NCBI GenBank assembly: GCA_902497035.1
Contig: CABVDL010000003.1
Coordinates: 11,291-75,290, forward strand
Length of the DNA: 64,000 nt
Direction: 5' to 3'
Origin: an uncultured Prevotella sp.
Lineage (GTDB): Bacteria > Bacteroidota > Bacteroidia > Bacteroidales > Bacteroidaceae
Below are positions 36,441-45,177 of the stretch, piece by piece. A program made the position numbers and the translations under genes. Each line of letters begins with the position of its first letter. Position 1 is the first letter of the stretch. The notes beneath the pieces are model-generated. The model was not told where the DNA came from, did not search any database, and saw only the letters and a program-made list of their open reading frames with translations.

Positions 36441-37931
36441 ATGAAAAAAAAGAAAACAATTGCAAGCGTGACCAAGACGCTGGCAACTCCACTATTCTGC
36501 CTCGCTCTCCCACTCATTGCCTGCAGTAATACTTTGGAAATACCCACCATGCAGCCACAGCCAAACGTGACAGACACCACAACCATAAAGGATAATGTGT
36601 CTGGCGACTACTACGACTGGACTGTCACTGGCAAGCCGGAGCGACCCTACATCAATGACTACACGCAGTGCATGTTTATGAAGTTTGATGTGGCGTATCC
36701 AGACAACAAAGGCGGGTCAAACGTTGTAATGAATTACGAACAGGCACTTGACAATATCAAGAAAATTGACGCAGTAACCCGTGGTGTGAAAAAGATCGTC
36801 TATCTTGTAGGTTACCAATACAATGGACATGATACCGGTTACCCAGCCCTCAGCCTGTTTAACAAAGCGCTGAAGCGTGAACAGGACGCTACGCCGCGTG
36901 CAAGTTACCTATGGTTGAAGAAAGAGGCTGCAAAATACAACACTATCGTCTCAGTACACACAAATCTTAACGATGCCTGGATGTCAAGCCCCTTATGGCA
37001 TACTTACTACAAGAATGACCTGCTGTGCAAGAACAGCGACGGATCATTGGTAGCCTATGGCACTAACAAGGACATGTACAGGGTGAACCTGGTAAAAGAG
37101 TGGAAATTAGGCTACTTGCAAAAGCGTATTGACGAGGCGACCGAGCAACTCGACCTAAAGTCAGGCGGTACCGTACACTTGGACGTGTTCCATCCGGAGC
37201 CAAGCCCATACCACAATGTCACTATGGAGGATGTCAACGTCGTACTGCGAAAGGTGCTGCGATATTGGCGTGACAAAGGCGTGGATGTAACGTCGGAAGA
37301 TTTGTGGAACTGGGACCATTCACGTACTGATCCTTTCTTTGGGCTGCGCCCAGCCGTGTGGTGGAACAACCTGTCAGAGGATGAACATGTCAAGGTGCGG
37401 CCACAGCTGTCTGCAGGTGGAGAGTGCGGCTTCGTCGGCTTACCACCGTCACAAGACCTTGGCTTTCTGTTCGGAAACAACATGCACGCCGAGGAACTGG
37501 TACATCCCGGCATGAGCTTCAAGGAGTTCAAGAAACAGTTCTGCGAGAAATCTTTGCACTACTTTTTCCTTAACAAGCATGAGCTGGTGAACTATGACAA
37601 GGCTAACAAGATTGCATATTATTCCGACGGCGTGGTGGTGAGCTGGAACGACCGCAGCGTGAAGCAAAACGGCAACCTGCTACGTCAAAATGGCGACATT
37701 CTGCTCCCTGCCGTATGGATTACCGGCCACAAAGAGCTCATCGCATACTCAGAGGGCGGTTATACCAACAAGACATGGAAACTACCTGACGACTGGAGCA
37801 AAGTGCAGACGGTGACAACGCGCCCCATCACAGAGAACGGACTTGGAGAATCTCAGACCTACAACGTGGTGAATGGCAGTCTTACGCTAAGCATGGCGGC
37901 CGGTGACATGTATTCTGTCCAGCCAGAATAG
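36441..37931 (+). CDS. Putative glycoside hydrolase, endo-alpha-N-acetylgalactosaminidase-like
   Basis: A 496-residue lipoprotein-like secreted enzyme (LIAC lipobox near residue 28). The core (about residues 60-400) reads as a TIM barrel related to GH101: KKIVYLVGYQYNGHDTGYP, a VHTNLNDAW strand, GGTVHLDVFHPEPSP with an Asp that could be the nucleophile, and VTSEDLWNWD. It is shorter than full GH101 enzymes and lacks their accessory domains. I assign it by motif resemblance only, so another clan-related alpha-glycosidase is possible. It follows the leucine-rich-repeat gene by 35 bases and is followed by a rho-independent terminator. Confidence 0.55.
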   Translation: MKKKKTIASVTKTLATPLFCLALPLIACSNTLEIPTMQPQPNVTDTTTIKDNVSGDYYDWTVTGKPERPYINDYTQCMFMKFDVAYPDNKGGSNVVMNYEQALDNIKKIDAVTRGVKKIVYLVGYQYNGHDTGYPALSLFNKALKREQDATPRASYLWLKKEAAKYNTIVSVHTNLNDAWMSSPLWHTYYKNDLLCKNSDGSLVAYGTNKDMYRVNLVKEWKLGYLQKRIDEATEQLDLKSGGTVHLDVFHPEPSPYHNVTMEDVNVVLRKVLRYWRDKGVDVTSEDLWNWDHSRTDPFFGLRPAVWWNNLSEDEHVKVRPQLSAGGECGFVGLPPSQDLGFLFGNNMHAEELVHPGMSFKEFKKQFCEKSLHYFFLNKHELVNYDKANKIAYYSDGVVVSWNDRSVKQNGNLLRQNGDILLPAVWITGHKELIAYSEGGYTNKTWKLPDDWSKVQTVTTRPITENGLGESQTYNVVNGSLTLSMAAGDMYSVQPE

Positions 37932-37952
37932 TTTTAGGTTAAATTTTGGCAG

Positions 37953-37992
37953 GCCGCGCCCCCAGTAGTCTTTTCCAGGGCGCGGTCTTTTT
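37953..37992 (+). terminator. Rho-independent terminator inside PUL1
   Basis: CCGCGCCC (37954-37961) pairs with GGGCGCGG (37978-37985), closed by further G-T pairing and followed by TCTTTTT. It lies between the GH101-like gene and the GH27 gene, so it probably lowers transcription of the downstream hydrolases relative to the susCD part. Confidence 0.8.
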
Positions 37993-38017
37993 GAAAAACA
38001 ACGTCAATTCTTTATTT

Positions 38018-39655
38018 ATGCAACTTTACAAACAAGTTATTGTGTCAGCGATAATGGTGGCATCATGTGCCATGCCTTATTCCTCCTCCGCGCAGAAGCG
38101 GCTTTTCCTACCGCCCACGATGGGATGGAGTACGTGGAACACTTACGGCAGCAACATCAACGAAGAAAAAATTATCGCCCAAGCCGACGCTATGGTACGA
38201 AAAGGCCTGAGCAAAATCGGCTTCCAATACATAAACATCGATGACGGCTATTGGGACGGACGCGGAGAAGACGGCATAGTGAGAGTGAACAAACAGCTGT
38301 TCCCACACGGTATGAAATATGTCGCTGACTACATCCACTCCAAAGGCCTCAAGGCCGGCATCTATTCTGATGCCGGCGACAATACCTGTGCCTCACAGGG
38401 CACACAATCGTGGGGGCTTGGCGTGGGGTTGGCAGGCCATGAGTACCAAGACTGCAAGCTATATTTCAATGATTGGGGCTACGACTTCATAAAGGTGGAC
38501 TACTGCGGCGGCAACCATCTCGGGCTGAACGAGCGCAAACAATACACCAAGATTGGAAATGCCATCAAGCGATGTGAAAGGGAGACAGGGCGGCGGATAG
38601 TGTTCAACGTGTGCCGCTGGCGTTTCCCTGGCACCTGGATAGAGAATGTTGCCGACTCGTGGCGTACGACGCACGACATTTTGGCCACATGGAATGATGT
38701 CCCTGAGCTTGACTGGGGTCGTGGCGTGAAATCTATCATCCGCCAGGCACTGTATGAACAGGCATATACAGGTGACGGACACTACAACGACATGGACATG
38801 CTGCAAGTGGGACATGAGCTGACACCTGCTGAAGAGCAAACCCATTTTGCGGTGTGGTGCATATGCTCGTCGCCGCTACTCATAGGCTGTGACATGCAGA
38901 CAATAAAAGAGAATACACTATCACTACTGAAAAACACCGACCTCATTGCCATGAACCAGGATGCTTTGGGCTTAGGTGCCCCCGTAGTGCAACGCGAGGG
39001 CGATGTGTACGTACTTGCCAAGGACATGGAAAAACTGCATGGTGAAAAACGCGCCGTGGCAGTGATTAACCTCAGCGACCGGGAACAGACAGTTGAGGTC
39101 AGCCTGCAGGCACTTGGTTTCCAGGGGAAAGTCAGCATCCACGACTGTTTCACAAAGGCGGAAGGAGAGGTCACCACACCAACGATGACCGTCACAGTAC
39201 CAGCGCATGGTACGAAAGCCTATTTCTTTACAGGGCAGCGCCAGGACAAGACTTTATACCAGGCTGAAGAGGCATGGTTGCATGACTACCAACGCATTTT
39301 CAACAAACCGACTGCAACACCTACCGAGGCCACGGCTGCCAGTGGGGGTGTGATGGTAGAGAATATAGGCGACAAGGAAAGCAACTACTTGGAATGGCGT
39401 GACGTATATGTGAGGAAAGGCGGAAAATTCAAACTGACTTTCGCCTATGCCGCAGCGAAAGACCGCGACCTCGAGGTAAGCGTCAATGGGGGAAAAAAGA
39501 AAACTTTTGAAAACCTTAATACCGGCAGCTGGAATGCACAATGGTCAACATGTTCGGTTGAGGTGACCCTGAAGACAGGAGCCAACACCGTAAGGCTCGG
39601 ATCGGCAGAGGGATTTGCCCCAAATATCGATTATATGAGAGTTGTCCGCCTATAA
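38018..39655 (+). CDS. GH27 alpha-galactosidase with C-terminal CBM35-like domain
   Basis: A secreted enzyme of 545 residues using the start at 38018, which gives a proper signal peptide (MQLYKQVIVSAIMVASCAM); an in-frame ATG at 37946 lies in the terminator region and was not used. The GH27 barrel begins PPTMGWSTWNTYG, with YINIDDGYWDGRG, the nucleophile in DFIKVDYCGG, and the acid/base region near SWRTTHDI. Residues about 415-545 are a carbohydrate-binding beta-sandwich (QAEEAWLHD at its start, IDYMRVVRL at its end) of the CBM35/CBM6 kind. The family also has alpha-N-acetylgalactosaminidases and beta-L-arabinopyranosidases, so the exact sugar is open. Confidence 0.88.
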   Translation: MQLYKQVIVSAIMVASCAMPYSSSAQKRLFLPPTMGWSTWNTYGSNINEEKIIAQADAMVRKGLSKIGFQYINIDDGYWDGRGEDGIVRVNKQLFPHGMKYVADYIHSKGLKAGIYSDAGDNTCASQGTQSWGLGVGLAGHEYQDCKLYFNDWGYDFIKVDYCGGNHLGLNERKQYTKIGNAIKRCERETGRRIVFNVCRWRFPGTWIENVADSWRTTHDILATWNDVPELDWGRGVKSIIRQALYEQAYTGDGHYNDMDMLQVGHELTPAEEQTHFAVWCICSSPLLIGCDMQTIKENTLSLLKNTDLIAMNQDALGLGAPVVQREGDVYVLAKDMEKLHGEKRAVAVINLSDREQTVEVSLQALGFQGKVSIHDCFTKAEGEVTTPTMTVTVPAHGTKAYFFTGQRQDKTLYQAEEAWLHDYQRIFNKPTATPTEATAASGGVMVENIGDKESNYLEWRDVYVRKGGKFKLTFAYAAAKDRDLEVSVNGGKKKTFENLNTGSWNAQWSTCSVEVTLKTGANTVRLGSAEGFAPNIDYMRVVRL

Positions 39656-39676
39656 TGTACTTAATAAAAGAGTATT

Positions 39677-41899
39677 ATGAACAAGAATAAGGGCATTCTG
39701 CTTATTTTTTTTCTGTTGTCCTTTACCATGATGATGCAAGCCCAGACATTGAGATTGAGCTGCAAAAACATCGATAAAATTATAAAGGCAATGACCCTGC
39801 GGGAAAAAGCCGAACTCGTAGTTGGCGGAAAGTATGTCGTCAGAGAGGGAAAACCTGCGGAGACACGTTCCGACACCATTCTTGCAGCCGCAGGACTGAC
39901 AAAAGCCATACCCCGTCTCGGCATAACAGGTACGGAGTTCACTGACGGGCCTGCTGGTGTAGTCATCTGGCCAGACCGCCAAGACTGTGGCAGACGCGTT
40001 TTCAATGCTACGGCCTTTCCAGTAGCGACGTTGATTGCATCGTCTTGGAACAAGGAAAATGCGCGTCGCATTGGCGAGGCAATGGGGCAGGAAACGCTGG
40101 ACTTGGGATGCGATGTCATTCTGACACCTGCGATAAACATCCAACGGAACCCGCTTTGCGGACGCAACTATGAGTATTTTTCTGAGGATCCCGTGTTGAC
40201 GGCAGGGATGGCTACAGCCGAGGTACTCGGAGTCCAGTCTAAAGGCGTTGGCACATCGGTAAAGCATTTTGTCGCCAACAATCAGGAGACGTGGCGCCTA
40301 CTGAACAATTCTGTCATAGGTCAGCGTGCGCTCCGTGAGATATATCTTAAAGGTTTTGAGCTTACACTTAAGAATGCCAAGCCGTGGACAGTGATGGCGT
40401 CCTACAACAAGCTCAATGGCACATGGACGCAGTCGAAGCCAGAATTGCTCCACAGCTGGTTGCGCGACGAGATTGGCTACAAAGGCCTGACCCTGACTGA
40501 CTGGACTAATGACGAACGCAATGTAGTCAACAATATCAATGCCGACGACAATCTTATGATGCCGGGACTTACAAACCATGTATCACAAATTGTGGAGGCT
40601 GTGAAAGACGGCCGGATCAAAATACAGACACTTGACAATGCAGTTCGCCACATGTTGGAATATATTGTCAAGACTCCCACATTCAGAGGCTGTCCCAAGA
40701 AAGAACATACAGATGTTGGTGCCCATGCCATTGTTTCACGCGAGGGAGCGGAAGATGGAATTATACTCCTTAAAAATAACAGCTCCGTGTTGCCCTTGGC
40801 CTCAGGCCGACAGGTAGCTCTCTTTGGGCATGGCTCCTATAATGGCTATCTGGCAGGAGGCATAGGCTCCGGCTTTGTTTTCACCAGACATACGGTCAAC
40901 ATAGCTGAAGGCCTAAGACGTGCTGGTTATCATCTTAATCCTGAGCTCACCGCCCTGTATACTGATGCCAATGAAGAAGTGCCTGTCAGCAAGGCGTATG
41001 CTGAGCGCCGGGCAAAAGAAAGTGATGTTGCAATTGTGACGATTAGGAGAAACGCCGGTGAGGGCTATGACCGTAAGGTTGAGAAAGGCGACTGGATGCT
41101 CAGTGATGTGGAGCGGTCTTCTCTCAAGAATATCTCGGATGCTTTCCACCAGCAGGGAAAGAAACTGATAGTATTGCTCAATATAACGGCTCCAATGGAG
41201 GTTGCATCCTGGCAAGAACTGGCTGATGCCATTGTCCTGCCGTGGACACCTGGCGGTGAGGGCGGATTGGCAATAGCAAATATTCTGACGGGAAAAACCA
41301 ATCCGTCAGGACATCTGCCCATGACCTTCGCCGTAGCATACGAAGATATTCCATCGAGTAAGAATTTCCCGTCGAATTATGAAGACATGCCATTCGATGC
41401 CAATGTTCCTACTATTGGTTACACTAAATATGAAGAAGGCATCTGGGTAGGCTACCGCTATTTCAATACGAAGAAAGTTCCGGTGATGTGGCCTTTTGGC
41501 TATGGCTTGAGCTACACTACATTTAGTTTCTATAATCCGACAGTAAAATTGAGGAAAGACCGAATTGAGGCATCAGTTATGGTAAGGAACACGGGCAGTG
41601 TCGCAGGCAGGCAAGTGGCCCAGCTATACGTCAGTGCACCGAAGAGCAATTTGGAGAAACCATTGCGTGAATTGAAAGACTTTGCCAAGACCCGCATCCT
41701 TCAACCCGGAGAAAGTCAGCAATTGTCATTCAATATTCCATTAACCGAGCTTGCGAGTTTTGATGAGAAAGACAATAGCTGGGTAACCGACAAGGGCAAG
41801 TATAATGTGGAAATTGGCGACAATGTGGAAAACATCCTTTGCAGTAAATCATTCACAATAAAGAAAAGGACGGTCGTTAACTGCCCTACAGTACTCTGA
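39677..41899 (+). CDS. GH3 beta-glycosidase
   Basis: A 740-residue enzyme with signal peptide (ending near MMMQAQ). The GH3 order is complete: N-terminal barrel (LGITGTEFTDGPAGV, TPAINIQRNPLCGRNYEYFSED with the R-N-Y-E-Y-F-S-E-D motif, GTSVKHFVANNQE), the nucleophile Asp in GLTLTDW, the second alpha/beta domain (LFGHGSYNGYLAGGIGSG), and a C-terminal fibronectin-like domain (VARNTGSVAG-type: VRNTGSVAGRQVAQLYVS). Beta-glucosidase is the most frequent activity, with beta-xylosidase possible. It lies 21 bases after GH27 and 21 before GH78. Confidence 0.92.
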   Translation: MNKNKGILLIFFLLSFTMMMQAQTLRLSCKNIDKIIKAMTLREKAELVVGGKYVVREGKPAETRSDTILAAAGLTKAIPRLGITGTEFTDGPAGVVIWPDRQDCGRRVFNATAFPVATLIASSWNKENARRIGEAMGQETLDLGCDVILTPAINIQRNPLCGRNYEYFSEDPVLTAGMATAEVLGVQSKGVGTSVKHFVANNQETWRLLNNSVIGQRALREIYLKGFELTLKNAKPWTVMASYNKLNGTWTQSKPELLHSWLRDEIGYKGLTLTDWTNDERNVVNNINADDNLMMPGLTNHVSQIVEAVKDGRIKIQTLDNAVRHMLEYIVKTPTFRGCPKKEHTDVGAHAIVSREGAEDGIILLKNNSSVLPLASGRQVALFGHGSYNGYLAGGIGSGFVFTRHTVNIAEGLRRAGYHLNPELTALYTDANEEVPVSKAYAERRAKESDVAIVTIRRNAGEGYDRKVEKGDWMLSDVERSSLKNISDAFHQQGKKLIVLLNITAPMEVASWQELADAIVLPWTPGGEGGLAIANILTGKTNPSGHLPMTFAVAYEDIPSSKNFPSNYEDMPFDANVPTIGYTKYEEGIWVGYRYFNTKKVPVMWPFGYGLSYTTFSFYNPTVKLRKDRIEASVMVRNTGSVAGRQVAQLYVSAPKSNLEKPLRELKDFAKTRILQPGESQQLSFNIPLTELASFDEKDNSWVTDKGKYNVEIGDNVENILCSKSFTIKKRTVVNCPTVL

Positions 41900-41920
41900 T
41901 TAGCGATTATAAAATAATCA

Positions 41921-44149
41921 ATGAAAAGGTCATTTATCCTTAAACATCTCCCAATTATCATATTTCTGCTGTTTCTGGCACGCCAAGTGTCGGGGCAGCA
42001 GGCTCGGTGGATTACCTCCGCCGACTGCAAGAACGATACCAACACATGGATCTGTATGCAGAAAGTGGAAAGGCTGAAAGCAGAACCTAAGAAAGCCGTT
42101 GCCCGCATTGCTGCCGACAGCAAATACTGGCTATGGATTAACGGAAAGCTTGTTGTCAGGGAGGGGGGTGTCAAGCGAGGACCCAATCCTGACGACACTT
42201 ATTACGACAACGTCGACCTGGCACCGTATCTAAGCAAAGGAAGCAATCTCTTTTCTGTCCTGGTATGGTATTATGGCAGGCAAGGGTTCTCGTATAAGAT
42301 GAGCGGACAAGCCGGCCTGTTCATCGACTGCTCAACCGATAACGGGGAGCAAATAGTGACCGACAATACATGGAAAGCACGCCTGCACCCAGCCCACTAC
42401 AATACATCTACCCCTCAAGCAAACTGGCGGCTGCCGGAATCGAACATCGGATTTGACGCTCGCCGCGACATCATAGGATGGGAAAACGTCGAACAAACGG
42501 CATGGCACAACGCCATTGACAAAGGAACCGAGGGGGCTGCTCCGTGGAACAGACTGCACCACCGGATGATTCCGCTTTGGAAAGACTTCGGGCTGCACAA
42601 CTACGTCAAGACAACACTGCACAGAGGAAACACCCATGACACCCTCGTCTGCCAGCTACCCTACGATGCCCAGGTCATGCCGTGGATGGAGGTGGAGTCA
42701 AGGTTAGGCGGAGACACTATACAAATGTTGACTGACACCTACATCATTAACGGAGAGTACAGCGTAAGGGGTGAATACGTCACTCGCAAGGGGAATCAAC
42801 AGTATGAGAGCATGGGATGGATAAGCGGCAACACAGTTTACTATATTGTCCCGAAAGGCGCAAGGATGCTCCGCGCTCAATATCGCGAGACCGGCTACGA
42901 CACAGATTTTGCAGGCCGGTTCTCGTGCAATGACAACTATTGGAACACGCTTTGGAAGAAAGCCCGGCGTACCTTGTACGTCAATATGCGCGACACCTAT
43001 TTTGACTGTCCCGACCGTGAGAGGGCGCAATGGTGGGGCGATGAGGTCTATGAGGGCGCGCAGTCGTTCTATGCCCTGTCGCCAAGCAGCCACCTGTTGA
43101 TGAAGAAAGGAATTTATGAGTTGATGGGCTGGCAACGGAAAGACCATACCCTCTATGCTCCCATACCCTCGGGCAACTGGCAGAACGAGCTGCCCGGGCA
43201 GATGCTCAGTGCCGTAGGCTACTACGGTCTCTGGAACTACTATATGAATACGGGCGACCTGGAGACGCTGCGCATGGCCTATCCAAAGGTGCAGGCTTAT
43301 CTTGACACCTGGCAGAAAGCACCCGATGGTACGATGGTGGCACGGCAAGGCGGCTGGTACTGGGGCGACTGGGGCAATTGCATTGACAAGGTGGCACTGT
43401 ACAATGCCTTGTACTATCTGGCACTGAAAGGACAAAGGAACGCTGCGCTTGCCTTGGGGAATGTGGACGATGCCGCTATGTTGAAGCTTCGCATGGAGCA
43501 GCTCAAGGTGGCGTTTAACCGGACATTCTGGACAGGTGCCGCATACCGGCATCCCGACTTTAAGGAAGGCTTCGACGACAGAGTCCAGGCCATGGCTGTC
43601 GTGGCAGGTCTCGCCGACCGTGACAAATACCCGGCTATACTTCAGGTACTGAAAACAACCAGGCATGCAAGCCCGTGTATAGAGAAATATGTCATCGAGG
43701 CTTTCTTCAAGATGGGACATCCTGTGGAGGGACTGCAACGCATGAGGGAACGGTATGCCACGATGGTAAACGACCCCATTCACACTACGCTCTACGAGGG
43801 TTGGACTGTTGAGGAGCTTGGCTCAAGCAATCATGCGTGGAGCGGTGGAGGAATTATGATACTCTCCGGTCTAGTCTGTGGCGTGACGCCCGCTGACCCC
43901 GGCTATGGCAGGTGGCACGTGGCTCCCTGCCCGGGCGGCATTGCAAAGGCCTCAACAACGGTCCCCACGGTGAAAGGCGACATCCGGGTATCATACAAGG
44001 TAACTGAAGGAGGTATGACCCTGTACGTGAAAGCACCCAAGGGTACAACGGGGGAAATAGTCGTACCTCAGGGTTACAAAGACGAGGGGAAGATATTAAA
44101 GGCAGGATCCTCCGGCCACTGGAAGTTCTTTAAAATAAGCAAAAGATAA
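41921..44149 (+). CDS. GH78 alpha-L-rhamnosidase-like enzyme
   Basis: A 742-residue secreted protein with a signal peptide ending near SGQQ. An N-terminal beta-sandwich (RIAADSKYWLWINGKLVV, YYDNVDLAPYL) is followed by the (alpha/alpha)6 barrel with the GH78 signature YFDCPDRERAQWWGDE (Asp general acid within DRERAQW). The later WYWGDWGNCIDK and TLYEGWTVEELGSSNHAW parts are also conserved in the family. It releases terminal alpha-L-rhamnose. It is the last gene of PUL1 on this strand and ends 27 bases from the convergent sigma gene. Confidence 0.88.
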   Translation: MKRSFILKHLPIIIFLLFLARQVSGQQARWITSADCKNDTNTWICMQKVERLKAEPKKAVARIAADSKYWLWINGKLVVREGGVKRGPNPDDTYYDNVDLAPYLSKGSNLFSVLVWYYGRQGFSYKMSGQAGLFIDCSTDNGEQIVTDNTWKARLHPAHYNTSTPQANWRLPESNIGFDARRDIIGWENVEQTAWHNAIDKGTEGAAPWNRLHHRMIPLWKDFGLHNYVKTTLHRGNTHDTLVCQLPYDAQVMPWMEVESRLGGDTIQMLTDTYIINGEYSVRGEYVTRKGNQQYESMGWISGNTVYYIVPKGARMLRAQYRETGYDTDFAGRFSCNDNYWNTLWKKARRTLYVNMRDTYFDCPDRERAQWWGDEVYEGAQSFYALSPSSHLLMKKGIYELMGWQRKDHTLYAPIPSGNWQNELPGQMLSAVGYYGLWNYYMNTGDLETLRMAYPKVQAYLDTWQKAPDGTMVARQGGWYWGDWGNCIDKVALYNALYYLALKGQRNAALALGNVDDAAMLKLRMEQLKVAFNRTFWTGAAYRHPDFKEGFDDRVQAMAVVAGLADRDKYPAILQVLKTTRHASPCIEKYVIEAFFKMGHPVEGLQRMRERYATMVNDPIHTTLYEGWTVEELGSSNHAWSGGGIMILSGLVCGVTPADPGYGRWHVAPCPGGIAKASTTVPTVKGDIRVSYKVTEGGMTLYVKAPKGTTGEIVVPQGYKDEGKILKAGSSGHWKFFKISKR

Positions 44150-44176
44150 GAATACAAGAACAAAAGTTCTGAAGTC

Positions 44177-44764
44177 TCAATTTCCTGTCCCCATCTGGCA
44201 AAGGACGGCGATGACAATGAACAGGTAATATTTCTCGACCTTGGCACGAATGAACTTCAGTGCCTTTCCCATCTGGCTCTCCACCGTGTTCTCTGACAGA
44301 TGAAGCCGGGAGGCTATTTCCTTGTTGGTGAGGCAATCGTAACGGCTCATCTTGAAGATGCGCCTGCGGGCCTCGGGCAGCTCATCGATAATTGTGGAAA
44401 GGAACTCACTGAGGAAGTCGGTGTCAATCTCGTTGCGTGTCGTGTCGGTGGCCTCGCTGGAGGTCTCCCTGACGAGCCGGCTGTAAAGGCTTTCCACCAT
44501 GCGGTGCTTATAGGTGTTGAGCAGCCGGCTCTTGGCAATGGTACATACATAGTTGCCAAACGACTTTGCCTCATCCAGTGTGTCGCGCTTCTCCCACACG
44601 GTGGTAAATACATCCTGTACGATTTCCTCAGCCAACATACTGTCGCCGCCCGAAATCTTCATGACAAAGTTGTATAGTCTTCCACTCCACTGATTGTAGA
44701 GAGCATTGAAGGCGCCCCCGTCGTCTTGTGTCTTTAGCAACAACACCTGCTCACGTTCTGTCAT
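44177..44764 (-). CDS. ECF-type RNA polymerase sigma factor (PUL1)
   Basis: A 195-residue sigma-70 family factor. Region 2 is at about residues 20-90 (NQWSGRLYNFVMKISGG, AEEIVQDVFTTVWEKR), and region 4 at about 125-180 contains the helix-turn-helix LTNKEIASRLHLSENTVESQM. It ends with a hydrophobic tail. It probably recognises the PUL1 promoter(s) and is held by the FecR protein, although the two genes are at opposite ends of PUL1 and on opposite strands. It reads towards GH78. A TATCTTTG box is at 44797-44804 upstream. Confidence 0.93.
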   Translation of the reverse strand: MTEREQVLLLKTQDDGGAFNALYNQWSGRLYNFVMKISGGDSMLAEEIVQDVFTTVWEKRDTLDEAKSFGNYVCTIAKSRLLNTYKHRMVESLYSRLVRETSSEATDTTRNEIDTDFLSEFLSTIIDELPEARRRIFKMSRYDCLTNKEIASRLHLSENTVESQMGKALKFIRAKVEKYYLFIVIAVLCQMGTGN

Positions 44765-44796
44765 GCTTAGAGATGTATTCTGGTCATATCCGCATG

Positions 44797-44804
44797 CAAA
44801 GATA
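44797..44804 (-). promoter_or_regulatory. -7 promoter box for the ECF sigma gene
   Basis: The minus strand reads TATCTTTG followed by GCA, 33 bases before the start codon, matching TAnnTTTG. The -33 box is poor, so basal expression may be low. Confidence 0.5.
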
Positions 44805-44840
44805 CACTTTTCTGAGGATAGAAAGATGGTAATCCTACAC

Positions 44841-44975
44841 TTTTTTGAGGATTGCCGCGATTTTCAGCGCCACCAGCTGGGCCACCTTATCACCGATGTG
44901 TATGCCCACCGCCGCCAGCCATTCTTCAGCCGCCTGTGGACCAGCCTCATCCGCCTGCTCAGTCCGCTGCTGTAG
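44841..44975 (+). pseudogene. C-terminal fragment of a second cardiolipin synthase
   Basis: About 44 codons ending TSLIRLLSPLL and a stop match the end of cls at 23643-25067. Before the shared end the residues differ from that cls (for example TDVYAHRRQPFFS against TEVHANRPQPFFN) and carry a few more residues, so the fragment comes from a related but different cls gene, not from a recent copy. No catalytic motif remains. The open frame extends by chance into the sigma promoter region. Confidence 0.75.
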
Positions 44976-45145
44976 GGTGTGAGTTCCCTCCCCCAGCTCT
45001 AAAGTTCGCCTGCGGGATGTACTCCACGACCGGGCATTATTCCAAACCCACATTGCTGAGAGTGTCATTACAATAACGGCGTTCGCAGCAAATAGATGAC
45101 GGCGCGTGCCTCTTTTCGCTCCCAATGGAGCTATGGGCCTAACCG
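44909..45145 (+). repeat. Direct repeat, uninterrupted copy
   Basis: This 237-base stretch combines the sequences at 25001-25164 (95% by hand count) and 26481-26554 (identical) without the 1.3 kb leucine-rich-repeat gene between them; one base is shared at the junction. It is in the same orientation as the split copy, so PUL1 is bracketed by direct repeats. Confidence 0.9.
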
Positions 45146-45177
45146 TCTCAGCCATCCCGCACCAGTACTACGGCCGA

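Noticed and set aside
44706..44975. A real 89-codon gene covering the sigma promoter and the cls end
   Set aside because: Its first part is antisense to the sigma gene and its promoter; only the last 44 codons resemble a protein, the truncated cls.
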